NCBI GenBank assembly: GCA_037974665.1
Contig: CM075778.1
Coordinates: 9,599,001-9,663,000, forward strand
From: Ehretia macrophylla
Lineage: Eukaryota > Streptophyta > Magnoliopsida > Boraginales > Ehretiaceae
Reading direction: 5' to 3'
Length of the DNA stretch: 64,000 nucleotides
The notes under the pieces were generated by a model that was given only the letters and a program-made list of their open reading frames with translations, was not told where the DNA came from and searched no databases. Shown here piece after piece: positions 1 through 12,439 of this stretch; within the stretch, counting starts at the first letter, position 1, and every line of letters starts with the position of its first letter. A program made the translations under genes and the position numbers.

Positions 1-383
1 AAATAATATAGAATCCCAAAGAGGAGTTAATCTAATGGTAGAATCTTGGATGCTAGCAAAAAATTTGCGCACGTCTTGAACAAATCATTCAAAATTAATT
101 CTTGAGATTAATCTTGATAAGCCTTATAAAATTAATTCTTGAAATCAGTCATAATAAACTTTATATTTGACTAATATAGATTATACATTATCGATAAATC
201 ACGTGTCTCAAATTTAAAATCCCTAATATGAAATAAAAGTACATGTTCTTCCTTTTCCTTCGTCTTAAGAAATGCTACAGGTTTTTTTTTTTTTTACCTG
301 TTACCAATCACATATAACAACTCTCCTTCCAAATATATCGATTCTAACGTGATTGATATGTGGATTTACTTAATTAATGTGAC

Positions 384-1205
384 TAGGAATGACAACGGGT
401 AGAATATCTATTAAAATTTATAAAATTAAATTTAAACCCGATTAAATTATATTTTATCAAATTCGTGACGAAAATCCGTTGGGTTTAAATTTTGCTTACC
501 AAATCCGAACCCGTTAAATATTCAAAAATCAGAGGATACCCGACCCAACCCGTTAATGAATAGCAAAAATAATTTTTTTTTTTAAAAAAACTTAAAAAGT
601 TTTTAAAGAAATAAAAAAAAGTACTAAAATAATGACAAATCGCAATGAATTAGAAAACGTAAATTAAATTTATTATCTATTATCAAACTTAAACTTAATA
701 GAAACATTCAACAAAATCTTTATATTGAGAAGTTATCATCCTTCCATAATAATATGAAATAACCTGAAGAAAAAAGAATAAAAAGTACTTGTCACAATTG
801 TAAATTATCATTCTCGTTTGAATTATTAAGTAATTAAGAAGTTGTATTAGTTGAATTATATAAAAAGAATATAAGTAAACATAAATAATAAGAGTTGAGT
901 TACAACCTACAACTATTAATCTTAGACCAATATTAAAAAAATATATTTTCTTAAGTAATATATTATTTGTATATGTATGTAAATATATAAATATTTTTAT
1001 TAAATTATTTTTACTAAATTACTAAGCGAATTCTCGGGTTTTAAATTTTTTAAATTACTATTACCAAACCCTGTCGAACTACCTATCGGTAATCACTTAT
1101 AAAAACCAAACTTTAACAAATACTCCATTAATTTTGTAAACAAATTTATAATTAAATCAAATACCCATCAGATTCAAATTTAAACCCTAACCGTTGTCAT
1201 CCCTA
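384..1205. mobile_element. Non-autonomous hAT-type DNA transposon
   Basis: The left end starts TAGGAATGACAACGGGTA and the right end, read on the opposite strand, starts TAGGGATGACAACGGTTA, so the ends are imperfect inverted repeats of the kind seen in plant hAT elements. They are flanked by AATGTGAC (376-383) and AATGGGAC (1206-1213), a 7/8 match and the 8-bp target duplication expected for hAT. The interior is AT-rich with no transposase reading frame. The family assignment is inferred from the ends and the duplication. Confidence 0.7.
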
Positions 1206-2037
1206 AATGGGACTGATTTGGTTGATACACCACCAAATTACATCTTTCATGTTTATTTTCTTTCTTTAATTCCACTTGCTTGGTTTCGGAAACTTTTGCT
1301 TTAAAACTGGTTTTTCCCCAATTACTGAACGAGGACGGCACCAGCAACCAGGCGCATGACCAGACTCGAATCTCCTCTTTATATTATAACGTCATAAAAA
1401 AATAAAAAAAATAAAAAATCTATTAATAATGAATGATGTAATTATAATAAAATAATTTAAACACTTTACCAGTATTAAACATCTCTTACAACATAATAAA
1501 GAGATCTAAATTCCGCATAAACCCTACTCAACCTTGTAAATATAAAATAAAATGAGTGAAGGAAGAAATGACAAGCCGTAATATCTTGAATGAATGAAAA
1601 GAAAAAGTAATCACACAATCACTTGAGAAATCTTTTTTTTTTCCAACTAAATTGGCAATTTCCCATGTTATGTCAAATATGCATTGGAAAAGGAAAAAGA
1701 AATATTTGTTCCCTCCTACAATGTTTTTTTCCTTTTTTCCGTAGAATCTCGTCTAATCACTTAAGGTTCTATTCTAACACGGAACAGTAAAGGACAATAT
1801 ACAAGACGGGTAGAAAACAACATGGAATTTAGGCGGCTCATGAAGGGGAACCACATTGGAAATCCAGATTTATAAAAATAAATCCAAGGCCAATGCCATT
1901 AGCTGCATATAGAAAACGTTCAAGGTCCAAAACAGACTGTAAGGTCTCAGGTTTCAAAGGACTATGCCATTCACTTCCCATAAGAAATTCAAGGTCCAAA
2001 AAGGATTGTAAAGTGCAGGCTTAACATGGAGTAATAG
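1206..2037. other. Downstream spacer and probable 3' UTR of the MSI4-like gene
   Basis: No gene is seen. The stretch next to 2037 is the likely 3' UTR of the minus-strand MSI4-like gene, but no polyadenylation site could be fixed. A segment near 1430-1500 resembles the dispersed sequence found in the 50-51 kb tandem array (an ATTATAATAAAATAATTT-like core). Confidence 0.4.
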
Positions 2038-5000
2038 TCAAGATGTACATGTGAGCAAGTGATCCTTGAATTTATCCAGCTCAGAGAGAACCTCCTCTTC
2101 CGTCCTGTAAATCAGGTCAATCATTCGCCAAATCTGCACCAAAACAGTCATGTCTTAAGTACAAAGATGCATAAATCATGGGTCGGGCTTCCATCTGGGC
2201 AACCCGATAAGGTGGGCCACACATCCCCTCTCAGCCGGACAGTCCGGTTGTACCAGATGGAAGCATTTTGTATAAATAATTGTATTGTCAGTGCTCATGT
2301 CCCTCCCCTTCACGGAGTAGGACTTGCAGGTCCAGATTATATATATATATATACAAGAATACAGAAAAGAAGCGCCAAGTTTTTTAGATGAGAATCAAGA
2401 TGAAGAATTAGATGAGTTAGGGAAGCCTAGCAGTAAAACATGAAGGGCATACATGTGAAATCACAAGAAGAGTTATATATGCGCTCCTACAAGATCAAGA
2501 ATTAAGATGAGTCAGGGAAGCCTAGCAGTAAAACATGAAGGGCATACATGTTAAATCACAAGAAGAGTTATATATGCGCTCCTACAAGATCGCAATAGAC
2601 ACGGGGGAGCGGGGGAGCGGGGGGCGGGGGGCGGGGGGCGGCTGGCATTAATTTATCACACTCCTTCAAGACTAGCATATCACTTCTTATCACAATTGAA
2701 CAAATTTTGATGTTCAACAGTGTGCAAGGGAATATCATTCTACATCTAAATATCTTTCAGGTTTTTAATGCTATTGACCTTTTCTTTTCTCTTACCGCTT
2801 TTTAGAACCAGTCGTGAGTAATAAAGGAGAAAAATTGTTGTTACCTGCAGTGTACCACCTCCACCCGTACTTTCACAATCATCAGACACACTGACAATCG
2901 TCCATGGATCTGATGCATTCCAGTGGAAGTCAACGACTTTATCCCTATATACATATATTCCATGGATCAGAAGCACGACAGGGCAAAAGGAGTTTCATGA
3001 AATAGAAGCAGCATTGCCCAAAGGGGCCGTAACATGAAAATATCAAACCCCCTATCATCCCCTGTTATTTCATAAAACCCTGCTTATTGTGATCGTCATC
3101 AGAACATTGCATATTGTCCCGAGTTCAATTACATATTCTAAACATAGGGAGATACTCATGTTATGGAAACACAGTTGTGAAAAGCTTTTTGCCATATTAA
3201 TTATACATCAGTATGTGAGGAACCAATACTCTGGACGAAAACTAAGATTTTGAGCGGGAAACGATGATGAATCACAATAATATAACCATTCCAAACAAAC
3301 GTGAAAAGCTCAGAGTAAATGCCAGTATGCCAATTTTTTGGTCATGGATTAACAAGCAATAAATTCCACCAACAAAAGTAATTAGTCAATGGACCTACCT
3401 GTGCCCAGCATGTCGGAAGAACAGCCCTGGTGGACTACTTTGAGACTTTGTTCCTGCCTGGTCTTCTGTCTTGCCAACCTAAGGCATGAAGAAGTTTATC
3501 ACAAGTGAAATATATAGGGTGGTTACAAAGCAGATCAGTGAAACAATAACAATGCTTAGACATGAATATGACTGTTAAGACAATAAAACTGCGAACAACG
3601 TATATATAGAAACACTAGATGCTTTGTTCATTCACGATATCCCAGTGAGATGAGCAAAAGAATAGAAATGAAAATGATAAAAGGCACAAGAAATCATCTT
3701 ACGGATTAAGTACGACAAAGCAAAAATTTCAAATAACTTTGAGAAGAGTTGGAAGACACCAGATCAGAGCAGACCATGTAAAAATAAATATAGAAAATCG
3801 TAATGAAAAATCATTTAAGAAATGATAAAAATCTAATAATACGCATTCAACGATTGAGACCTACAACCCCAACCATTTCCTGTGTAGGGTTTTCACTTCC
3901 TCCTTACCACTAACAAATTAAATAGATTTCACAACCACTCACATACCAGTTTTGACATGTGAAAGATCTCATACAATTACAAACAAGGTACAACGCTTTC
4001 CATTCAAGGTTTTCTCTTTCTTAATTTATAGCTTCTCTCTTTTTATTATTCCAATACCCTGCTACTAAAGCAACCACAAAACGGATCATGGCTTTGTACC
4101 TTTTCATGATCCCAGATGTTAAGAAGACCATCTTCAGCAGAAGTTCCAAAGACGGATGATCTGTCCGGGGACCACTACCATGGATGAATAAAAATTTCAA
4201 TCAGCAACATAATTTCAAGAGAACAAGATTATTGAGTCTGTCTCAGAGAGCAACAAGAAACCACTGGCTGTGTTATGTTTACCTGAACACATAAGACAGC
4301 AGCACTATGACCTTCAAATGTGTGGATAGGGGAACCAACTCCACCAGAAGTGAGATTTCGGCGGTCAAACATTTTGACAGTATTATCAGCCGAGCTGAAG
4401 GACAAACATGAAGTGTCAATGCTAAATAAACTTCTTTTTCTTTTCTCAGTTATAGAAGCAAACATGCGAGTAAGAAGAGAGATATACCATAATTATGGCA
4501 AAACTACTGCAGATTTAGGTACATTGAAACTGATATGACCAATCATTAAAACTGTTCATGTGTTTTAGTTGGTGTTGAAAAGATGAAAAAGAAATACAAC
4601 ATACCCTGTCAGGATAAGATTTACATCATGTGGATTCCAATCCACACAGTGAAGATCAGCATTGTGAGCCTTCTCAACCTGCAAGAGAAACAATAAGAAC
4701 GCAAAGGCAAAGGAGACAGAATACAGTCAACAAAATGCAACAGTAAGGACAAGGAAAACAGTAGAATCAAGCTTCTACTAAGGTAACACATTAATAAACT
4801 CCAGTGACAATCAAACAGACCCTTTGCCGTTCAATTTGGCACTAGCTAATTTCAATTTTTCACTTATTGGTTTCTTGTAAGCAGAAGTATCTGAATAAAT
4901 TATAAGGCCATGAACTCATTCTTTATTGAGTAAACCAAAAGATTTAGGTCATCAAGTCAATCTCTATCGAGTGAATAAATACTTGTTTGAGTCTTTTCCC

Positions 5001-8000
5001 CCACAAACCTCCATTTTAGATGTAAAACCACTTAGAGAACATATTAGACCTGAAACTACAATAAAATCCAGAAGTATTCTAGTAACCATAGAACACAGAC
5101 TGCATCAAAGTTCACTATAATACATTATTTGGCAGTCAAAAATGTTATAAATATAACATAGGCAACATATCCAAGGCCCCAGAAATCATTCAATATATAA
5201 GGTGCACCACTATAAGGACTATAAAGATTCCTAACATATGCGAGATATAATGCTAACACAGGCATTGTAATAATCTAACCACCATGACTTACATATCCAC
5301 CAGCCAAAATAGTAAAGCCCAAGAAGAGGAGTAGAGAGAAGAGATGCAGCCATACATCTCACACATAGATGTGCCTCAGATATTATTTATATTCCCTCTT
5401 TTTAGTATGGTAGCCAATAGCCAATCCCCATATGTAGAAACAAGATTAAGCTGCAACCACTCGGTGCTATGCAGGAGTGAAGGGGGAAAGGGAATATAGA
5501 GCTCTATTTTCAAACAGATAAAACTGTCTAGCAAGGTAATCTCTCAAGTAATCTAGGGATGCAAGAGAACCTAACTCTTTGGTCAAAACAATTATAGAGA
5601 ACAGGTGTTAGAGAGAACAAGTGTTAGTTGACTTTTAGCTATATATGGAAATAACCACTTTGCCACTCATTCGTAGAATCCATAACTCAGCATGCACCGT
5701 ACTAGGTAAGACAAATCCTGTTGCTGTATACATATAATACACTCATATTCACTGGTAACCAGTGTAAATTCTCTATTAACAGACAGTGAACTGGAGATCT
5801 TTAACGATGAATAAAGAAAGAAATATAACCTTAAGTGCAGGAGTCGAACCAGTTCTTGCATCCCATAATATAAGGCAAGAATCATCACCGACACTACAGA
5901 ACTCGTGGACACTTCATCACAAAAGGGGAAGTCAGTAAACTTTATGTGGAATCTAACTACACAAGGAAACAAAAATTGCATGAACTAAATTATGGATGTC
6001 AGCTACCTTGAAGGGCAAAACTGAACATCTTCAACAGTATCCTCGTGCCCCTGGAACACACCACGAGCTTGTACAGTACGGCTGTCCACAGGTTTATCAG
6101 TATTCGAGATAGCGGTCCCAGACCCCGGAGATTTTGTTGCTCCCTGATCTACAGCCAAAGTCGAGATGTGGTCATGAATGCTCCATAAAACTACTGACTT
6201 GTCCTTCCCTGTCACAAGGTTTTTCCATGAGCAATCAAATATTATAACCAGATTCCCATCAATTTGGAGAAATTAAATGCACAAGAACATGAACATATCA
6301 AACCATAACGGAAGAAAGAAACTAGAAAAAAGGTTTGAAGACAAAAGTTTGATACCTTCAGGTATTACTACCCATCTAGAAAACTTCAGCAATATGCTCC
6401 AGCTCTCTTAAAAAGACCAATTATGCAAACTCATGAAAAGCTAGTGAAATTTATATCACATTCAGTTACCTAGGGATACAATTTGACCTAGACTAGATTT
6501 TTTTTGGATCATGAACTAAAGACTTGAATGTTAGTCAAATAGCACTTAATTCTCAGGATAACGGTCCTTATAAATGAACGGCCCTTAGAACACCCAACTA
6601 AATCTACAGACATAATTGGTAGCAATTTGAGTAAAGATAAGTCAAGAACAATATTTGCTGTTTGTTTGTTAACAAACAGCAAAACCATTTAATATAAGCT
6701 ATGAAGTCTCTCAGAAAGGGAAGAAAAAGTTAAAGATTGCCACTCCAACCTCCAGAGAGCACATAGGGTTCTGTAGGGCACATGGCGAGTGCAAATTCCG
6801 CATTGTCTTTATGCCCAGTCAGTATCTGCAAGGTAAAATCTATCAAATCATTAGGAGCTTTACAAGATGACATCGAGCAGCACAATATTCTATCTACAAA
6901 ACAAGTTACTCTTCTTCAGAAGAAAACGCACCAAATCTGGACGAGATTCTGAGGCCCCCAGGACAGCATGACGGTTAGGCTGAGTTTCAACATCCCATAT
7001 CAGAACCTAAACCAAGTTTCAACATGTTAAGCCTCATCCAAGTTTTGTTAGACCTGAATATATGGATAAAACTGAAAGAAACGGCAAAAATAGGATATGA
7101 AAGCAAATGTGTACATCAGGACTATCAGTATGTGTTGCCACTATCTTGCTATTCTGTGGTAATTCCCTGATCCGATTTACCTGCAGCAAAATTTTAATGC
7201 TATTAAATATTGCAGAACCTTAAAATGCATAACTAAAGGTCAAGCCTTCACATTCTAAATTATGAGCAAGATGGAACCATATAAGGCATACTAAATCATA
7301 ATAATAATATGAATTTTTTGTAAAGCTTAGTGAAAAGACTAACAAATTCCAGATATACATCTGTTCTACAGATGGAAGAAGAAAACAATCAAGGAAAAAC
7401 TACCATTGGATGTTTGCAACACTACATGTTTTAAAAGAAAACGCTCTTGTTTCCAAAACAAAATACATTGATTTGTACCTCGCCGGGATGTATGATAGTT
7501 TTGAACTTCTTCACGAATGGTGAACGTGCTTCTTCATTGAACTGAAAGTTAAGCAACCAAAATTCCAACGAAATTATGACATAAAGGATACAGATGCACA
7601 ATTAAATAGTGGAAAGTAAAAGTAATTAGAAAACAGAACATCTCAGAAAAAGGAGAAGCATCTATTTTGTCTCTCGAGCTACCAATATTCGTGAGCCAAG
7701 GATACTAAGAAGGAAAGTTCACATCCACGCATCACGAGATTACCTGTGATATGTGCTCCGCGGCTGCAACTCTTGGTTTCACAATTTCACAGTTTGCAAT
7801 TACAAGTGTATTTGGAACACTACCATCAGTCTGGGAGAAGTGAGTAAACGAGGAACAATAATGTTAGAGCAATAAACAATTTCTGTTTCTATTTTTTATA
7901 GTATTAGCACAATCCAGAAAACAATGATGACAACAAATGTAAGTGAGACAGGGATGGTAGCAATGCATGCGTCCAACAACTTTCTTGAACATGTAGTACA

Positions 8001-10290
8001 ACACACTATAGTACAGTTGGAAACTTCATACTGAACTCCGCCAAAAAAAAAAAGGCATGACTGAATGCTAAACAGGACACATCTACAGGAAGTCCCAACA
8101 ATTAGAATAATTTATAGCTAACAGATTAAATTATTCAATTTGTTCTCTATCTGCTATGTAATGAAAGAAAATTTGAAGATAAAATTTCTTGAATACAGTT
8201 AGCATAATCAACCACAGACTAGCATAAACTTCACTCTTCAAAGTCCACCTTTTTCAATATATATTTCAACAAAATGATTCTGACTCGTTTATATCTGTTC
8301 CTTTTTCATCTCAAAATCATATTGACAAATCAGCTAAGGTTTCCAAGTCCCATCAATTCTTTTCCTTTTCCAAAAATATCCGAGCATTATAGAGCAAGTT
8401 GCAGAAGAATATCTCGCCTGTTCAGAAAGGTAGAGGCGCTGACGATTCTTGTAAGTTGCTTGCTCTAGCTGTGGGCCCCACCTGTGCAAGATAGAGAAAG
8501 AGAGCATGTTTAGACACATTCTTACCCATCAACTTGCACACTCACGAGAAGCAATCAACAAATTAATATAAAGCCAATTCTACTCCAAATTCTCAAATGT
8601 ATCTAAAAGCTCGGAAATGCTACTGCTTCAATGATTAACTAGACAAAACTAAAACTAAAGCAAAGCACGCTAAGGGAAGCTAAGTTTGGCTTCGCCTGCC
8701 TCTATTTTCCAACACTACTTTGCCAAAGAAATAATCAATTCTCAGCTACGTAAGTAGATAGTAGCTACATTCACATGCGTAAAATGTTAAGCTTCCAAAA
8801 ATTTCTTAGAAACTGATACCCACCCATCACCTTGCTTTCTTGTTGTATAGTGTGGGATCCATGCATTTGAAAGAAATCAAAATGCTTATGCCAAATCATC
8901 TTTTTTTAACGTTACTTTTGCCACATCATCTTTCTAGAACAATTTTGCCACTTCTTTTGTGTGTGCATATAAATCACATCTTTCTAACATACGAGGTAAA
9001 CAAACAAGGAATCTATTTGCACGGAATATCTTTAGTTTGATCTATCTTAATTCTTCCCTTCATTTGACTTTAGAATCGGAGTAAGGCCCTGACTTTGCCA
9101 CATTACAATGGATATTGCATCCCGGCCCTCAGGACAATAACAAGCATTCGTCTTCTCACTCCAGGACACATCCTCAGTCCAATGTTGCTACCTCTGCTCC
9201 ATATATACCCACATACAGATGTACATACATGAACTTCAGCTCCCGATTTCAGACTTCGGGCTTCGGGTTTTTTCTCCAAGTTAATGGCAATATTTATCCT
9301 ATTAGATTGCAATGTAAGATTGCCTATATAATAGACTCAAAGGGAGCATGATCTTTTCATGGATCCACGCACAGCGAGAGTTTCGTGAAACCCATGTTGC
9401 CCTTTCCACTACAAACTTTAATAAGTATCAATAATCACAAGCATACACAAAATCACCAACGAAAATAATAAACATAAAAAATTGCAGATTAACCAAGAAA
9501 TAACCAAACAAAAAAAAACAAAAAAAAACCCTAGACAAAGAAAAAGAAACAAATGTATCCACACACTCACATATATATTAGTAATTACGCCGCTAATTTT
9601 AACAAAAGCAAAAATTACATTAAAGTTTACTACGATCAAAGCGTAATAAGTGGCTACCCACATCAAAAGGTAAACAAAGTGAATAAGCATGACAATAATG
9701 CATTCATACTTAAAATACCAAAAAAACAAAAAAATTGGAAGATTAATTGAGAATGGCAAAAATGAAACCCTAGAGATAGAAAGAGAAACAAATGTAGGTA
9801 TACAGAGTGAAATTAACCACATGAATACACATATATACATTCACACACACACACACGCGCGCGCGCGCGCGCGCACACACACACACATATATACTACAGG
9901 TGTAAAGTGAAACTCTAGAGAGAGAAAAAGAGACAAATGTATCCACATAAACACAGACACACGCACACACAAAAAACAGCTACCATTAACGAACTTGATA
10001 TTCCATTTAAGTTTACTACGATTAAAGTGTAATAAGGGCCTAAACTAAGCATCACCGAGCTCAAACTTGTACAAAGTGAAATTAACCATATATATACACA
10101 TATACATATTTGTATGTATATGTGTACACAGAGTGTGTGTGTGTGCGGACCGGCAAGAGAGGGAGGGCCAAATGAGGTTGTGATTAGCGAGCCAATCGTA
10201 GAGAACGGGGACGAGGGATTTCCATTGAGTGTAACGCTCGTCCACCGTAGGCTGTGCACCGCTTCCTTTGCCTCCCCGAGTCTCCTTCAT
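2038..10290 (-). CDS. MSI4: MSI4/FVE-type WD40 histone-binding protein
   Basis: This is an RbAp46/48-class WD40 protein. In Arabidopsis MSI4/FVE recruits histone deacetylase and PRC2 activity to FLC and acts with CUL4-DDB1, in the nucleus. Fifteen exons join in frame to 463 aa: 10290-10151, 8481-8418, 7830-7744, 7541-7479, 7180-7115, 7006-6932, 6825-6750, 6208-6007, 5911-5830, 4678-4605, 4394-4283, 4174-4100, 3478-3399, 2944-2845, 2133-2038. Residues 16-50 carry the H4-binding helix (QWKSLVPVLYDWLANHN). Later exons carry blades ending VLIWDVE, SVVLW, LILWDAR, KMFDRR, LNIWDHE and LQIWRM. The DDB1-binding WDxR motif is W274-R277. The start is the first ATG after an in-frame TGA. The N-terminus is short, without the basic KKRGRKPK tract of Arabidopsis FVE. 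Intron 2 has a GC donor; all the others are GT-AG. Identity is firm; exon ends are read by eye. Confidence 0.93.
2403..2591. repeat. 95-bp tandem duplication in the last MSI4-like intron
   Basis: Two nearly identical copies of about 95 bp lie head to tail (about 2403-2497 and 2498-2591). The shared core GGAAGCCTAGCAGTAAAACA occurs at 2421 and 2516. Only a few mismatches separate the copies, so the duplication looks young. It lies wholly in intron 14 and does not touch a splice site. Confidence 0.85.
2603..2641 (+). other. G-run tract with G-quadruplex potential
   Basis: Five consecutive runs of five or six G are separated by AGC, AGC, C and C on the plus strand. This is the template strand of the MSI4-like gene, so the transcript is C-rich here. 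It follows directly after the 95-bp duplication in intron 14. Confidence 0.7.
9528..10110. repeat. Degenerate repeated modules and CA/CG microsatellite in MSI4-like intron 1
   Basis: The string AAACAAATGTATCCACA or a close variant occurs near 9549, 9786 and 9931, each time after a CCCTAGA- or CTCTAGAGA-like stretch. AGTTTACTACGAT occurs near 9627 and 10010, and GTGAAATTAACCA near 9808 and 10076. The segment therefore looks like two or three diverged copies of one module. A CA/CG/CA alternating tract occupies 9841-9887 and a GT tract 10131-10145. All lie in intron 1. Confidence 0.6.
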
Positions 10291-10439
10291 CTTTGCAGCT
10301 TCTAGCTCTCACTGATTTTTGTTTTCCCGCCTCGTGTAGAGTGCTGGTCTTTGTACTAAGCCAGAAATTGCACAACTTTGGTGTGTCTTTGGGTGCTTTC
10401 CGTCGATGTCGGTCCTATGTAGTATTTGAATAACCCAAG

Positions 10440-12300
10440 TGAGGATCCTAGTGAGGATCCTCGTAATACATTTACGTTACGGATGTAGCGGTTGTAAATT
10501 ATTGATTTTGTTATATTATAGTTTTATTATTTTTTTATAATTTTTGGATTTTACTTTTAATGTTTTTAAATTAATAAGTATCCCACTTTTTTCATTATTA
10601 ATGAGACCGTATTTGTTATTTTTTTGAATTTCTATTTCGGTTGAAATATGTAGTACTTTAATATATTAATAATATTCAAGTGTACTACCAATATGGAGAA
10701 TCATTTTTTAGATCTTCCATTTTATTTATGAGCATGTTTTCTCTCTATAAATGTGAATTATATATTTGTATATAAGGCCCATTAGATCAAATGAGTGGTT
10801 ACGTAGTGATTATGTACTAAGTCATTGTTATTTGTTCGCATAAACTTTCTTCCATAACTGAGTGGTAGAGTTGGACATTTCATTGCAGTATAAGTTATAG
10901 TGAAATAGTTTCTTATGTGTAGGGTTATCTACCTTGATCATTAGAGGGCTTTTCGGACTTGTCTCACTTATGTATATGTCATGCATTGGATGGAACCATC
11001 ATATGTGTGATCTCTAGAACAGTACTATCAAATGAAAGAGATCATATGCACCTATAAGCTACTAAGTGGACCAATGTTCTCAATCTTGAGCGTATGTAGA
11101 TTAATTGATGACGTTAAGTTCTTATACTTTGAGTCACCATGGGTGAGATCTTATATGGGTCAACGGCTCTGTAATTTAGATGTCCGGATTTGATTAGAAA
11201 GGACAGACATATGCAATAAAGAATCTATATGTTAATCATTCATTTAGAATTGTCTAGGTTGATCATCTTGAATCTATGCACAATGGTACAGCTTGTAGAA
11301 TGTATAGGTTATCACACTTGGCTTCTGGGTCGTTCCCTATGAATTAGAGGTTCTAAGGATAAGATATAATAAAAAATGTGATAGTACAATCAGTAAACCT
11401 ACTATGGCTACGAGTGAGTACAGAGGGGCATACTGGTCATTTCACTTACTGAATCTAAGACAAAGTGTTATACTCAGTATGACATACTTCTGTGGATACA
11501 GTAATCATCCTGTAGTGCAGCTAAATCTTTGAGTAGAATAAATTCAGGCTAAAGTGACAAAGTGATGCTATTGACTAACATGGGCATTTTAGTCATTTTC
11601 AGTGACAAGATAATTATATATTTTGGTTCATCTTCTAACCACTTTCGTATTTAGTGTGGTTGCTATATTTGGTGTTACTAAATTTGGTATAAGGATGAGA
11701 ATTGAAGAGTCATATTGTAGCTAGAATTCTCAAGTAGATTTTTCATTATTGGAAGGACAATCTATTGTTGACGGTTAAGCTCATTATGAACTTTGTCACA
11801 ATATTTTGGCAATAGAAGAAGAGAGTGGCATGTGGATCTTCTAGAAGGTGGAGAATGGTGTACGGTTGCATGGAAATATTTTGGATTCCTAGATTGATGT
11901 GGAATTGGATTATGTCCTAATTCTTCGAGTCCTAAATCTCCGAATCCTTCTTCTATGCAAGCAGAACTAGCTCACCTAGACTTTTCTATATAAAGCCCCA
12001 TCCCCCTAGCATTGTTCTTGTACCTCCCATGCCTAAGAAGCTCTCTCTTTCTCTCAACCCTTTTTCTCACACGACACACACATACATAGTAGTTTAGCAA
12101 CTCAAGATCAACTCCCACAAGTTGATCAGAACACTATAGCTTGGAGTGTGGCCATAAGAGGGAAGATCAAGGAGTTTTTCCACCTTGCTCGTGTGCTAGG
12201 CGTGTGGTGAGCTACTCCTCTACAAGCTCATGAGTTTTCGAGTTTATTTTATTGCATACAATCAGGTAATTCAAAAACTATGCACTTGTGATTAATTGTT
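10440..12300 (+). mobile_element. Probable LTR-retrotransposon fossil (long terminal repeat only)
   Basis: About 1.8 kb without coding potential has the layout of a long plant LTR. A promoter-like block has TATA at about 11976 (CTATATAAAGCCCC), followed by a CT-rich leader and a run ending near 12300. No gag or pol remains are seen and the outer ends and target duplications could not be fixed, so a solo LTR is inferred. It looks old and incomplete. It could instead be some other non-coding repeat. Confidence 0.35.
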
Positions 12301-12439
12301 TGCAACTGTTGTTGACTAATCATGTGTTTATCAATTTTAAAAGTTCCTAGTATGATTATCCACTCAATACAATTCGTAACCAGCCTAGGATGTGTAAGAA
12401 TCATGCATTACAACATAATTGTTCATCCTGCTAGATTTA

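Noticed and set aside
2059-2391. 110-codon plus-strand frame
   Set aside because: Antisense to the last MSI4-like exon and its intron, without similarity to any family.
9418-9970. Minus-strand frames rich in Phe, Leu, Cys and Val in MSI4-like intron 1
   Set aside because: They come from microsatellite and T-rich sequence in an intron.
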